DNA of 64,000 nucleotides. Origin: Erythrobacter aurantius. GTDB lineage: Bacteria; Pseudomonadota; Alphaproteobacteria; Sphingomonadales; Sphingomonadaceae. The DNA lies in the NCBI RefSeq assembly GCF_023823125.1, contig NZ_CP090949.1, forward strand, positions 992,001 to 1,056,000, written 5' to 3'. The notes under the pieces were generated by a model. That model was not told where the DNA came from, did no database searches, and saw only the letters and a list, made by a program, of their open reading frames with translations. The translations under genes were made by a program, and so were the position numbers. Of the stretch, positions 35,071 to 44,566 are shown piece by piece. How positions within the stretch are numbered: the stretch's first letter is position 1; the number at the start of each line of letters is the position of its first letter.

Positions 35071-36339
35071 ATGGCTGAGGCATATATCATCGACGCAGTC
35101 CGCACCCCGCGCGGTATCGGCAAGCAGGGCAAGGGCGCGCTGGCGGCGGAGCATCCGCAGCATCTGGCGGCGACCGTCCTTCGGGCGATTGCCGAGCGCA
35201 ACAAGCTCGACACCTCCACCGTCGACGACGTGATCTGGTCGGTTTCCACACAGGACGGGATGCAGGCGGGCGACATGGGCCGCATGGCCGCGCTTGATGC
35301 AGGCTATGACATCACATCTTCGGGCACCACGCTCGATCGCTTCTGCGGTGGCGGGATCACTTCGGTGAACCTTGCAGCGGCACAGATCATGAGCGGCATG
35401 GAAGATTGTATCGTCGCCGGCGGCACCGAGATGATGAGCCTTACCGCAGCGATGGCGAAGGAGAAGATGCAGGCTGGTCTCAAGCCGCCGATGATGGGCA
35501 GCTACAACGAGCGGCTGCAAAAAGTGCACCCGCAATCGCATCAGGGCATTTGCGGCGACGCCATCGCCACGATCGAAGGCTTCACCCGCGAGGAGCTGGA
35601 CGAGGTTGGTTATCGCTCGCAGCAGCGCGCCGCCGAAGCCATCGGCGAAGGCCGCTTTGCCAAATCGGTTGTTCCGGTGGTGGCGGATGACGGCACCGTG
35701 ATCCTTGATCATGACGAATATCCGCGTCCGCAAACTACGATGGAGGACCTCGCCAAGCTGGAGCCGGCCTTCACCAAGATCGCCGACGTGCCGCTGGACG
35801 CCAAGGGTACGACTTTCCGCGGGCTGATCAATCAGAAGTATCCCGATGTCGAAATCCAGCATTTCCACCATGCCGGGAACAGCTCGGGCGTGGTTGATGG
35901 CGCGGCTGCGGTGCTGGTGTGCAGCAAGGCCTATGCCCAGAAGCACGGGCTGAAGCCGCGTGCGCGAATCGTGCAGACCGCCAACATGGGCGATGATCCG
36001 ACATTGATGTTGAACGCTCCGGTTCCTGCCGCGAAGAAGGTGCTGGAAAAGACCGGAATGACGCTCGACGATATCGACCTGTTCGAAATCAACGAGGCAT
36101 TTGCTGTGGTCGCCGCCAAGTTCGTGCGCGATCTCGGCCTCAGCTGGGACAAGGTCAACGTCAACGGCGGTTCGATTGCCCTTGGTCACCCGATCGGCGC
36201 GACGGGTTCGATCCTGATCGGCACCATCATCGACGAATTGGAGCGCCGCGATCTCAAGACCGGCCTTGTCACCATGTGTGCAGCGGGCGGCATGGCTCCG
36301 GCGATCATCGTCGAACGCGTGGACGATTTCGTCGACTGA
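35071..36339 (+). CDS. Acetyl-CoA acetyltransferase (thiolase)
   Basis: 422 residues from ATG 35071 (GAGAGGAAA upstream). The nucleophile is C92 in LDRFCGGGITSV; other signatures are NEAFAVVAAKFVRD, GGSIALGHPIGATGS and MCAAGGMAPA (second catalytic Cys). It cleaves 3-ketoacyl-CoA or condenses acetyl-CoA. It is followed 10 bp later by a thiolase-like gene. With the divergent hydratase and dehydrogenase it forms a beta-oxidation module, probably for a branched or aromatic-derived acyl chain. Confidence 0.95.
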   Translation: MAEAYIIDAVRTPRGIGKQGKGALAAEHPQHLAATVLRAIAERNKLDTSTVDDVIWSVSTQDGMQAGDMGRMAALDAGYDITSSGTTLDRFCGGGITSVNLAAAQIMSGMEDCIVAGGTEMMSLTAAMAKEKMQAGLKPPMMGSYNERLQKVHPQSHQGICGDAIATIEGFTREELDEVGYRSQQRAAEAIGEGRFAKSVVPVVADDGTVILDHDEYPRPQTTMEDLAKLEPAFTKIADVPLDAKGTTFRGLINQKYPDVEIQHFHHAGNSSGVVDGAAAVLVCSKAYAQKHGLKPRARIVQTANMGDDPTLMLNAPVPAAKKVLEKTGMTLDDIDLFEINEAFAVVAAKFVRDLGLSWDKVNVNGGSIALGHPIGATGSILIGTIIDELERRDLKTGLVTMCAAGGMAPAIIVERVDDFVD

Positions 36340-36349
36340 GGTGGAACTG

Positions 36350-37873
36350 ATGGTTGCTGACAACACGCCCGTCATCATCGGGGTAGGGCAGTATTCGGAA
36401 CGGGTGGGAGAACCCGGTTACGAGGCGCTGTCCTACATGGATCTTGGCGGGCAGGCTCTGGCGGCAGCCATCGCGAATGCCGGGGCTATCGGTCAGGTGG
36501 CCGATGCCATCGATACGCTCGCTGCGATCCGCGCCTTCGAAATGTCGCGTCCGGGCAAGGAACCGCCCTTTGGCGGGCCGGACAATATTCCCGGCGCGCT
36601 GGCCAAGCGGGTGGGTGCCTGCCCGCAGCGGCTGATCCTGTCGCCAACCGGCGGGCAGACCAACCAGCAATATGTTGGCGAATTTGCATCAGCGATTGCC
36701 GCCGGGGACAGCCAGTGCGCCGTCATCGTCGGATCGGAAGTGATCTCCACCGCGCTCGCGCTCGCGGCAAAGGGTGAAAAGCCCGACTGGTCCGAAGCGA
36801 TCGGCGGGGAATTCGAGGATCGCGGATACGGCATCGACGGGATGATGGAGCCCGTGCTGTTCGCTCACGGTGCGACCGGCGCGATCCCTCTCTATGCCAT
36901 TGCCGAGAATGCCCGGCGGGCGAAGCTGGGCAAGGGGCTTGAAGAATATCGCCGCGATATCGGCGAGCTCTTCGAGCCCTTTACCCGTGTCGCCGCAGCC
37001 AATCCGCATGCCGCCGCTCCGGTGGAGCGCAGTGCGGAGCAGCTCGCCACCGTAACAGACCGCAACCGCATCGTTGCAGAACCCTATCCCCGGATGACGG
37101 TCGCCCGCGATCAGGTGAACCAGGCGGCGGCGATCATCATTGCGAGCGCAGGCAAGGCCCGCGAACTGGGCGTGCCGGAGGACAAGTGGGTGCACATCCA
37201 CGCCGTCACCTCCGGGACCGAGCTGGAACTGTCCGAGCGGCCCGATCTATCGGCCAACCCGGCCTCCATCGCTTCGGTTGAGCGTGCGCTGGAAATCGCG
37301 GGCAAGGGGATGGAGGACATGGCCTTTCTCGATTTCTATTCCTGCTTTGCCATTCCCGTCTTCAACCAGTGCGACCATTTCGGCCTGTCGGCAAACGATC
37401 CGCGCGGGCTGACGCTGACGGGCGGGCTGCCGTTCTTTGGCGGGGCAGGGAACAATTACTCGGCCCACGCCATCTGCGAAGCGGTGGAGCGGGTGCGCGC
37501 GCATCGCGGCCAATTCGCGCTGGTGGGCGCGAACGGCGGCTGGATGAGCAAATATGCGGCCGGGATTTACTCGGCCGAGCCCGCCGACTGGTCGGGCCAG
37601 CGTGTGGCGGCCCTGCCCAAGGCCAGCAACGGCGTCGCCCGCAGCAATGATCCGTTCGATCAGGCAACCGTTGAAAGCTATACGATCAACCATTCGAGGA
37701 CCGGCAGCGATGCTGTGTGGATCGGGCGCAATGCGGACGGGGCGCGTGTGGTGGGCAATGCCGACCTGTCCGACGAAGCGACCCGCGCGGCGTTCGAAAG
37801 CGGCGAACCGTTTGGCGTAAAGCTCAACGTGACCCGCGACGATCGCGGGCGCAACATCGGGCGCGTGATCTAG
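36350..37873 (+). CDS. Thiolase-like protein (SCP-x/acetyl-CoA acetyltransferase family)
   Basis: 507 residues from ATG 36350 with GAGGTGGA upstream. The N-terminal thiolase fold begins TPVIIGVGQYSERVGEPGYEALSYMDL. The middle region lacks the usual Cys nucleophile context; LTGGLPFFGGAGNNYSAHAI is the recognisable thiolase-like/SCP-x active-site-type segment, and the C-terminal part has an OB-like extension. Members are encoded with acyl-CoA genes of steroid or aliphatic degradation, and some need a partner protein. It follows the canonical thiolase by 10 bp and overlaps the convergent CMD gene by 4 bp. Confidence 0.82.
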   Translation: MVADNTPVIIGVGQYSERVGEPGYEALSYMDLGGQALAAAIANAGAIGQVADAIDTLAAIRAFEMSRPGKEPPFGGPDNIPGALAKRVGACPQRLILSPTGGQTNQQYVGEFASAIAAGDSQCAVIVGSEVISTALALAAKGEKPDWSEAIGGEFEDRGYGIDGMMEPVLFAHGATGAIPLYAIAENARRAKLGKGLEEYRRDIGELFEPFTRVAAANPHAAAPVERSAEQLATVTDRNRIVAEPYPRMTVARDQVNQAAAIIIASAGKARELGVPEDKWVHIHAVTSGTELELSERPDLSANPASIASVERALEIAGKGMEDMAFLDFYSCFAIPVFNQCDHFGLSANDPRGLTLTGGLPFFGGAGNNYSAHAICEAVERVRAHRGQFALVGANGGWMSKYAAGIYSAEPADWSGQRVAALPKASNGVARSNDPFDQATVESYTINHSRTGSDAVWIGRNADGARVVGNADLSDEATRAAFESGEPFGVKLNVTRDDRGRNIGRVI

Positions 37874-38514
37874 TCTTTCTTCCGCTCCCCGCCGAGGAAA
37901 TCGAGCGCGTTGAAACCTTCGGGCGCGGGCACTTCCGTCACGGGATCGTCGCGGTCGTCGAACTCGGTGCGCAGCGCGCGGCTCATCACCGCGTGCATCT
38001 GATACATGCAGGTGATGTAGGTGAGTTCGAGGATTTCCTCCTCGCTGAATTCCGCCTTCAACGCATCGAACAACGTATCGGGCACGCGGCCCTGATGCAT
38101 CACCAGCCTGTCGGCATAGGCCAGCACCAGCCGCTCGCGCGCATCAAGGCAGGTGGCGGTCTGCCAGGTCGGGATCGCCTCGATCTTCTCCTCGGCCACG
38201 CCCAGCCCGCGCAGGCTCTTGCAGTGCTGCGAGAAGACGAACTGGCTGCCGGTAGCCCAGCCTGCCCATGTCTGCCCCAACTCGCGCAAGACCGGATCAA
38301 GCTTGCGCCTGCCTGATCGGTAATAGGCAAAGCCCTGCGCCGCGTGCTTGAGCGTGTCGGGTGAACCGGCAAACACCGTCCACCAATCGCCGCGCGTCCC
38401 TGTCGCGGTGCCGGGCTCGGTCACGGGATCGCGATCGCCGAACAACTGGGCATAGAGCGGCTGCGCCACTTTCTCGTCGGCTTCGCCCTTGGGCACTTCA
38501 CGCAGGCGCGGCAT
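37870..38514 (-). CDS. Carboxymuconolactone decarboxylase (AhpD-like) family protein
   Basis: 214 residues. The CMD/AhpD helical core is visible in VFSQHCKSLRGLGVAEEKIEAI and LVLAYADRLVMHQGRVPD. The C-x-x-C redox motif of AhpD is not present at the usual place (only SQHCKS), so a peroxidase activity is doubtful. It overlaps the upstream VOC gene by one base (TGATG) and is co-transcribed with it. Its role may be decarboxylation or lactone chemistry in a side-chain pathway; unknown. Confidence 0.75.
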   Translation of the reverse strand: MPRLREVPKGEADEKVAQPLYAQLFGDRDPVTEPGTATGTRGDWWTVFAGSPDTLKHAAQGFAYYRSGRRKLDPVLRELGQTWAGWATGSQFVFSQHCKSLRGLGVAEEKIEAIPTWQTATCLDARERLVLAYADRLVMHQGRVPDTLFDALKAEFSEEEILELTYITCMYQMHAVMSRALRTEFDDRDDPVTEVPAPEGFNALDFLGGERKKD

Positions 38515-39041
38515 CAGGCGGGCTCCTGCGCGCTGGCGGGTTCATGCGCGACATCTTCGGGGCCGAACTGCTTCGTGGTCGCCGCGAATTCGAGCATGAT
38601 GCCGTTGGGATCGGTGAAATAGACCGAGCGCACGAACACCCCTTCGTGCATTTCCGGCGAATAGCCCCTTGGACTGTCGTCATGGTTGAGCACGGCGTGG
38701 GTGTGTTCCACGCCCGCTTCGGCGAGCCGATCCAGCGCCGCCTCAAGCTCGGCTTCCTCCATGTCGAAGGCGAGGTGGTTCATCGAACCCACCGCCGTCT
38801 TCGCATCGAAGGGAAACTTGCGGACCGAGGCAATGCCGGGCGCTGCGGGTGGCGCATCCTTCCACCAGAAGAAGGCGATGGCATTCCCGCCTCCGCAATC
38901 GAAGAAGAAATGCTGCCCGCCATCAGGCAACTGCACCGTCTTGAACAGCGGCATGTTGAGCACTTCGGTGTAGAACCGCACCGTCTCTTTCATGTCGCGG
39001 CACACCAGCGCGATATGGTTGATTCCCTTGGTCTTGATCAT
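38514..39041 (-). CDS. VOC-superfamily (glyoxalase-fold) protein
   Basis: 175 residues from ATG 39041, with GGGAGAGG upstream. Two beta-alpha-beta-beta-beta modules: KGINHIALVCRDMKETVRFY (His metal ligand) and GSMNHLAFDMEEAELEAAL, with a late YFTDPNGIMLEF (Glu ligand). The VOC fold binds Fe2+, Mn2+ or Zn2+ for dioxygenation, isomerisation or epimerisation. It lies divergently from hppD with ~140 bp between starts and resembles the other VOC gene at 40299-40874. A metal-dependent step next to HppD is plausible, but the reaction is unknown. Confidence 0.85.
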   Translation of the reverse strand: MIKTKGINHIALVCRDMKETVRFYTEVLNMPLFKTVQLPDGGQHFFFDCGGGNAIAFFWWKDAPPAAPGIASVRKFPFDAKTAVGSMNHLAFDMEEAELEAALDRLAEAGVEHTHAVLNHDDSPRGYSPEMHEGVFVRSVYFTDPNGIMLEFAATTKQFGPEDVAHEPASAQEPA

Positions 39042-39141
39042 CCGGCCTCTCCCTGCCCGCGCAACCTGCCCAAGCTGCAACGCGAAGGCAATCTCCCGCA
39101 TCGCGGCGGGCTTTGACAAAAGGGCAGCAATGGAGTAGGTA

Positions 39142-39162
39142 GTTTCAAACGAAACCAGTTTC
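39142..39162. promoter_or_regulatory. GTTTC/GAAAC repeat cluster in the hppD promoter region
   Basis: GTTTC (39142-39146), AAAC, GAAAC (39151-39155), CA, GTTTC (39158-39162): three alternating half-sites, 21-41 bp before the hppD start. The first pair and the second pair each form an inverted repeat, suggesting one or two dimer sites of a regulator. Confidence 0.5.
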
Positions 39163-39183
39163 CAGATAGCGAGAAATCAGCCC

Positions 39184-40302
39184 ATGACACTCCACCCCGG
39201 TGATCTGTTCGAGAACCCCGCTGGCCTCGACGGCTTTGAATTCGTCGAATTTTGCGCCCCGGAAAAAGGCGTGCTTGAGCCGGTGTTCGAAAGCATGGGC
39301 TTCACCCGCGTGGCAAAGCACCGGTCAAAGGACGTGCACCTGTGGCGGCAGGGTGGCATCAATCTGATCGCCAATTACGAACCGCGCAGCGCCGCATGGT
39401 ATTTCGCCCGCGAACATGGGCCCTCGGCCTGCGGCATGGCGTTCCGCGTGCGTGATGCGGCCAAGGCATACGATCACCTGATCGAAGCCGGGGCGGAACC
39501 GGTCGCCAATGAGCCCGGCCCGATGGAACTGCGCATCCCCGCAATCCGCGGCATCGGCGGCGCGATCCTGTATCTGGTTGATCGCTATGCGGGGGCGGAA
39601 GGCAAGAGCCTGACGATCTACGACATCGATTTCGATTACCTGCCCGGTGTCGATCCCTATCCCGAAGGTGCGGGTTTCCACACGATCGATCACCTGACGC
39701 ACAACGTCTACACCGGTCGCATGAAGTATTGGGCGGACTATTACGAAACGCTGTTCAACTTCCGCGAAATCCGCTTTTTCGACATCAAGGGCGAATACAC
39801 CGGCCTCACGTCAAAGGCGCTGACCGCGCCCGACGGCAAGATCCGCATCCCGCTCAATGAAGAGGGCGAAGGCGGCAAGGGCCAGATCGAGGAGTTCCTG
39901 CGCGAATTCAACGGCGAGGGCATCCAGCACATCGCGCTGATCTGTGATGATCTGGTCAAGTGCTGGGACAATCTGAAATCGCTTGGCGTTCCGTTCATGA
40001 CGGCGCCGCCCGCGACCTATTACGAAATGTTGCCCGAGCGTCTGCCCGGCCATGGCGAAGATGCCGATGCGCTGAAAATGCGCGGCATCCTGCTCGACGG
40101 GACGACTGAAGGCGGACAGCCGCGCCTGCTGCTGCAGATCTTTGCAGAGGCGCAGGTCGGGCCGGTGTTCTTCGAATTCATCCAGCGCAAGGGCGATGAC
40201 GGCTTTGGCGAGGGTAATTTCAAGGCGCTCTTCGAAAGCATCGAGCGCGATCAGATCGCGCGCGGCGTGCTCGACACCAAGGCCAAGGAACCTGCCGAAT
40301 GA
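39184..40302 (+). CDS. hppD: 4-hydroxyphenylpyruvate dioxygenase
   Basis: 372 residues, the length of Pseudomonas HppD, and alignable with it throughout: [15 protein letters not shown] at the start, [52 protein letters not shown] and a C-terminal [18 protein letters not shown]. The Fe(II) ligands are H170, H249 and E331. It converts 4-hydroxyphenylpyruvate to homogentisate in tyrosine breakdown. Its stop overlaps the next VOC gene (ATGA). Homogentisate dioxygenase and the later tyrosine-pathway genes are not in the window. Confidence 0.97.
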   Translation: MTLHPGDLFENPAGLDGFEFVEFCAPEKGVLEPVFESMGFTRVAKHRSKDVHLWRQGGINLIANYEPRSAAWYFAREHGPSACGMAFRVRDAAKAYDHLIEAGAEPVANEPGPMELRIPAIRGIGGAILYLVDRYAGAEGKSLTIYDIDFDYLPGVDPYPEGAGFHTIDHLTHNVYTGRMKYWADYYETLFNFREIRFFDIKGEYTGLTSKALTAPDGKIRIPLNEEGEGGKGQIEEFLREFNGEGIQHIALICDDLVKCWDNLKSLGVPFMTAPPATYYEMLPERLPGHGEDADALKMRGILLDGTTEGGQPRLLLQIFAEAQVGPVFFEFIQRKGDDGFGEGNFKALFESIERDQIARGVLDTKAKEPAE

Positions 40303-40874
40303 GCGAGCATCCGGTGAACCACCCCGTGAAACTGGGCGGTGTCCACCACGCCGCCTATCGCTGCAAGGATGCGAAGGAAACGGTGGAGTGGTATGGCCGC
40401 GTGCTCGGCATGGATTACACCACTGCCTTCGCCGAGGATCACGTGCCGTCGACCGGCGAATACGATCCTTACATGCACATCTTCCTTGATGCGGGGAACG
40501 GCAACATCCTCGCCTTTTTCGAGCTGCCTAACCAACCGGAGATGGGCAAGGACCCGAACACCCCGCAATGGGTGCAGCACCTCGCCTTTCGCGTGCCCGA
40601 CGAAGACGCGCTGCTCGCGGCCAAAGCACATGTCGAAGCGCAGGGTATCGACGTGCTCGGCCCGACGCACCACGGCATTTTCAAGTCGATCTATTTCTTC
40701 GATCCCAATGGCCACCGCGTCGAACTGGCGGCGGATATCGGGACGGATGAGCAATACGCTGAATTGAAACGCGTCGCTCCGCTGATGCTGGACGAATGGA
40801 GCCAGACCAAGAAGGCACCGCGCCATGCGGACTGGCTGCACGAGATCGCGCGCAAGGAGCACGGTCACTCGTAA
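40299..40874 (+). CDS. VOC-superfamily (glyoxalase-fold) protein
   Basis: 191 residues, coupled to hppD (ATGA). [20 protein letters not shown] gives the first metal His; [14 protein letters not shown] and [15 protein letters not shown] supply the later ligands. The product resembles dioxygenases and glyoxalases, with a C-terminal extension ending in REIARKEH-like residues. Co-translation with hppD suggests action on a tyrosine-derived aromatic intermediate, but it is not homogentisate dioxygenase, which has a different fold. A strong terminator follows. Confidence 0.85.
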   Translation: MSEHPVNHPVKLGGVHHAAYRCKDAKETVEWYGRVLGMDYTTAFAEDHVPSTGEYDPYMHIFLDAGNGNILAFFELPNQPEMGKDPNTPQWVQHLAFRVPDEDALLAAKAHVEAQGIDVLGPTHHGIFKSIYFFDPNGHRVELAADIGTDEQYAELKRVAPLMLDEWSQTKKAPRHADWLHEIARKEHGHS

Positions 40875-40898
40875 CTTGCCGCAACCTCCAAAAGAAAA

Positions 40899-40936
40899 GG
40901 GGCGCGAAGGTCATTGCCTTCGCGCCCCATTCTTTT
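40899..40936. terminator. Bidirectional terminator between hppD operon and TonB receptor
   Basis: Stem GGGGCGCGAAGG (40899-40910) / CCTTCGCGCCCC (40917-40928), loop TCATTG, flanked by an A-rich run upstream and ATTCTTTT downstream, so it can stop transcripts from both directions. Confidence 0.9.
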
Positions 40937-40952
40937 GGCCAATGGCCGATGC

Positions 40953-43900
40953 TTACATCGTCAGCGTCGCGCCGAGGAAGAACAGCGTGCCGACCGGGCT
41001 GACCGGATAGGCCTGTTCGGTCACGAACGGCTTGCGGTTGAAGACGTTGTTCACACCGCCATAGATGTCGATGTTATCGGTCGCTTCGAAGTTGAACGAG
41101 ATGTCGTGGATGAAGACATCGCTGGCAATGCCGTTGGCGAACGAGAAGGTGTCCGTCCCGGTGTTGCCGACTTCTTCGATTTCCACGGCACGCAGGCCCA
41201 TGCGATCGAGATAGGTTGTCGACCAGGTGAAGCTGAAGTTGTTGTATGCCGCCGTGAGCGAGGCGTTGCCTGCCCATTCCGGACGCTGGAGTTCGCCCAG
41301 TTCGGGGTCAACCAGCGTCGGATCGCTCGGGTCGAAGAAGTTGTTCAGCTTGTCCACCCAGGTGCCGTTGGCGTTCAGCGTGAAGTCGATCGGACCGACG
41401 CCGAAACGGTATGCCAGTGCAGCTTCGACACCTGCGGTTTCCTGACGCGCGAAGTTGACAGATGTCTGGCGCAGGAATGTGAAGCCGCCCGTTGCTGGGT
41501 TGCGATCAATCAGGTCACAGAAACCGTTGTTGATGTCCGAACTGTCGACACAGTTGTCCACGATGTCCTGTGCACCCACAGCGTTGATCGCGTCTTCAAG
41601 TTCGATGTTGTAATAATCGACGCTGATCACCAGGCCCGGAATGAAGCGCGGAGTGATCTGCGCGCCGATCGTCCAGGTGGTTGCTGTTTCTTCCTTCAGG
41701 TTCGGGTTGCCGCTGACCGAACCCGAGAAACGGGCCGTCAGAGGATCGACATAGGTGTAGTTGCCGCCGCCAAAGGTCGGATCGAACCCGATCTGGTTGA
41801 AGAATGCGGTGCAGTTCGCCTGACGCAGCGCCGGATCGGCAGCTGTGACAAGGTTGCCGACATCGCACGGATCAACCGGACGGAAGAATGCGCCCTGAGG
41901 CGGGTTGAACAGCTCGTTGATGTTCGGTGCGCGAACCGCCTTCGAATAAGTGCCGCGGAACAGGATGTCCTCAATCGGAGCATACAGGCCGCTGACATTC
42001 CACGTGAAGTTGTCACCCACGGTCGAATAACTTGCCAGACGGGCCGAACCGCTCAGCTCGAGCAGTTCCGCACCCGGCATGCCGGCGAGGATCGGCAGGC
42101 GGACTTCGGAGAAAATGTCGTAGACATTGAAGGTGCCGCCCGCGTTGTTGATTTCCGAAGCTGGGTCGAACACCAGCGAGTTCTGCGAGAACCCGAGGTT
42201 GCGCAGCAGGTCGCCCTGGTTTGCGTCAGGCGTGTCCACCGGAATGATCCCGAGCACCAGCGGGTCGAAGTTCGATTCCGAACGCTCTTCACGATATTCC
42301 AGACCGAAGGCGAAGCCGACGGGGCCGCCCGGCAGTTCGAGGAACGCACCGGTGTCGCCGGTGAAGATCGCGCTGAACACCAGCTGCTCAAGCTGGAATT
42401 CATTTACGGTCGTTGTCGTAATGAAGTCGATCGCTTCCTGGCTGATCGCGCCGACACCGCCAAGGATGTTGGCCGGACGGCACGAACCGTCACCCGGATT
42501 GAAGGTGAAGAAGCCCGGATCGCCCGCCGGAATGCCGAACGGGGTGGTGGCCGGAGCCGTCGGGTCGATATCCGAACGGCAGATCGGGCTGCCGCCGGGG
42601 CCGTTCACCACGTCGATCGCGGCGAAGAAGCGGTCCATGATGACGCGGTTGGCGTCGAATGAAGTCTGCGTGAAGCGGCCGTAGTTGGCCGACACTTCGT
42701 AGGAGAAGTGCTCCGAGGTGTCGCCACGGATGCCGCCGACGAAACGGTAAGTTTCGAACTCGTTGCGGTTGCGGTTGGCACCGAGGTCAGCCGGGTCGCG
42801 GGTGATGTAGAAACCTTCCTGCACGCCGTCACCGAAGAACAGCTCGCCCACGAAAGGCTGCAGGTCCGGGGTGATGAACGGGTTGTCCGCACGGATCGTC
42901 AGCAGGTCGTAGAAGGTGTTCGGCTGGGCCTGGAACTCGGCCGAGTTCGACACATACTTGGCTTCTGCGAAGAAGGTCGCTGACGGCGAGATCTCGTAGG
43001 AAAGCAGGGCGTTGACCGACCAACGCTCGGTTTCCGGGATCAGCGAGTTGACATCGAAGTTGTTCTGGATGCCGGGGCCGCCGAACTGGTTGAACAGGCC
43101 GGTGATGGTGCCGTCCTGGTGGACGCTGACGCTGCCGTCGGGATTGATGACGGCGCAGCCCCCGGCCAGACCGAACGCACCCGGCTGGAAGGTCGAGTTG
43201 AAGCCGACCGAGCTTTCGAGACAGTCAGGAACGCCGTTGCCATTGATGTCGGGGCCGTCGCTGATGCCGATCAGGCCCGGTGCGACAATGCCGCCTGCCG
43301 AAGACAGCGAGAAGGTCGGCTGACCGGCGATCAGCCGCCGCGATGCGTTGGTCGAACGGTCGATCAGCGCAAGCTCGGCTGCGGTCAGGTTCGGTGCGGT
43401 GCCGAACTGTGCGGTGTAATCGGCGATGAAATCGGCCTGTCCGGGGATCAGGAAGCCGGTCGGGAAACCGCCGACACCAACCGCGAAGAAATCGCGGAAG
43501 TTGGGCGTGTCGGCACTGATGTCGCCCGACTGGAACCGGCGAGCCGGGTTGTCCTGATCGTCGAAGATACCGTTGTTGCGCGAGAAGGCGCGCTCGCCGA
43601 ACTGCAGTTCGTCGCCGCGGGCGTATTCGCCCGACACCACGAAGTTGCCGCGACCGTCAGCGAAGTTGACGCCCCAGGTCAGGTCGCCATTGATCCGGAA
43701 GCTGTCGCCCTTGGACGAAATGCCCGACTGGACATTGGCCTGAATGCCTTCGAAATCGTCCTTGAGCACGAAGTTAACGACGCCGGTCACTGCGTCCGAG
43801 CCGTAGAGCGATGATGCGCCCCCGGTCAGCGTTTCGACGCGTTCGATCAGCGCGGTCGGGATCGAGTTGATGTCGACAGCCTGTTCACCGGCGACGCCAG

Positions 43901-44288
43901 AGACGTGACGGCGGCCGTTGACCAGCACCAGCGTACGGTTCGAACCGAGGCCGCGCAGGTTGAGGATCGACTGGCCTACAGCTTCGGAGAAGATGCCGTC
44001 GATCGAGCCTTCGGACGAGGTCGAGGTCGAAAGGGCCGGGACATCGCGCAGCGCGTCCACAACGTCGGAGGTCCCCGTCTGCGTCAGCGCTTCCGCGTCG
44101 AGCGAGAGGATCGGGGCCGGAGCGCCAATGTTAGGATCGCGGGCGATGCGCGAGCCGATGACAACGATCTGCTCTTCTTCATCGGCGGCGGTTTCCTGAT
44201 CCGGCGCTTCTTGCGCGTGGACGGCAAAGGGCATCGTGCTTGCTGCTGCCAGCAGTAGTGCGTGGCCCGAAATCTTGAGAGGTTTCAT
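40953..44288 (-). CDS. Large TonB-dependent receptor
   Basis: 1111 residues from ATG 44288 (AGGGA upstream). Signal peptide ends near AVHAQ. Plug motifs: EQIVVIGSRIARDPNIGAPAPIL, NLRGLGSNRTLVLVNGRRHV, VETLTGGASSLYGSDAVTGVVNF. The long barrel has large extracellular insertions, some with Gly/Asn-rich segments such as DGPDINGNGVPDC and CRPANILGG, and ends in TLFFLGATLTM. Receptors over 1000 residues with this plug are frequent in Sphingomonadales and often import peptides or glycans. The neighbouring gene, divergent by 278 bp, encodes an M14-type peptidase with a signal peptide, supporting peptide uptake. Confidence 0.93.
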   Translation of the reverse strand: MKPLKISGHALLLAAASTMPFAVHAQEAPDQETAADEEEQIVVIGSRIARDPNIGAPAPILSLDAEALTQTGTSDVVDALRDVPALSTSTSSEGSIDGIFSEAVGQSILNLRGLGSNRTLVLVNGRRHVSGVAGEQAVDINSIPTALIERVETLTGGASSLYGSDAVTGVVNFVLKDDFEGIQANVQSGISSKGDSFRINGDLTWGVNFADGRGNFVVSGEYARGDELQFGERAFSRNNGIFDDQDNPARRFQSGDISADTPNFRDFFAVGVGGFPTGFLIPGQADFIADYTAQFGTAPNLTAAELALIDRSTNASRRLIAGQPTFSLSSAGGIVAPGLIGISDGPDINGNGVPDCLESSVGFNSTFQPGAFGLAGGCAVINPDGSVSVHQDGTITGLFNQFGGPGIQNNFDVNSLIPETERWSVNALLSYEISPSATFFAEAKYVSNSAEFQAQPNTFYDLLTIRADNPFITPDLQPFVGELFFGDGVQEGFYITRDPADLGANRNRNEFETYRFVGGIRGDTSEHFSYEVSANYGRFTQTSFDANRVIMDRFFAAIDVVNGPGGSPICRSDIDPTAPATTPFGIPAGDPGFFTFNPGDGSCRPANILGGVGAISQEAIDFITTTTVNEFQLEQLVFSAIFTGDTGAFLELPGGPVGFAFGLEYREERSESNFDPLVLGIIPVDTPDANQGDLLRNLGFSQNSLVFDPASEINNAGGTFNVYDIFSEVRLPILAGMPGAELLELSGSARLASYSTVGDNFTWNVSGLYAPIEDILFRGTYSKAVRAPNINELFNPPQGAFFRPVDPCDVGNLVTAADPALRQANCTAFFNQIGFDPTFGGGNYTYVDPLTARFSGSVSGNPNLKEETATTWTIGAQITPRFIPGLVISVDYYNIELEDAINAVGAQDIVDNCVDSSDINNGFCDLIDRNPATGGFTFLRQTSVNFARQETAGVEAALAYRFGVGPIDFTLNANGTWVDKLNNFFDPSDPTLVDPELGELQRPEWAGNASLTAAYNNFSFTWSTTYLDRMGLRAVEIEEVGNTGTDTFSFANGIASDVFIHDISFNFEATDNIDIYGGVNNVFNRKPFVTEQAYPVSPVGTLFFLGATLTM

Positions 44289-44566
44289 CAGGGTTCCCTG
44301 TTGTTGCGGGTTTATGGTGCGGTGCAGCAGGGTCTTTCTCCCCATCAAAAGTGTCAAGGATGTTTCAGCCGTTTGTGAGGTTCCGTGGGTCGTAGTGGCA
44401 ATTTTGTTACGCCTGAGGTCGCGCCCGCGTAGCAATCGCTGTGGTTTCCCGGCGGGAGCGGCAATGCTGCCTCTCCAAGCGCCTTGACCGGGGCGCGGGA
44501 TTGTTTGAGTTAACCCCCAACCACACCCTTTCCATCACCCCTCCCAAGCGAACGGAAAGCTCCAAG

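Noticed and set aside
39184..40874. A complete tyrosine degradation operon
   Set aside because: Only hppD is recognisable; homogentisate dioxygenase and the maleyl/fumarylacetoacetate enzymes are absent.
40914..42662. 582-codon plus-strand frame opposite the large TonB receptor
   Set aside because: The minus strand shows a complete plug and barrel sequence; this is antisense.
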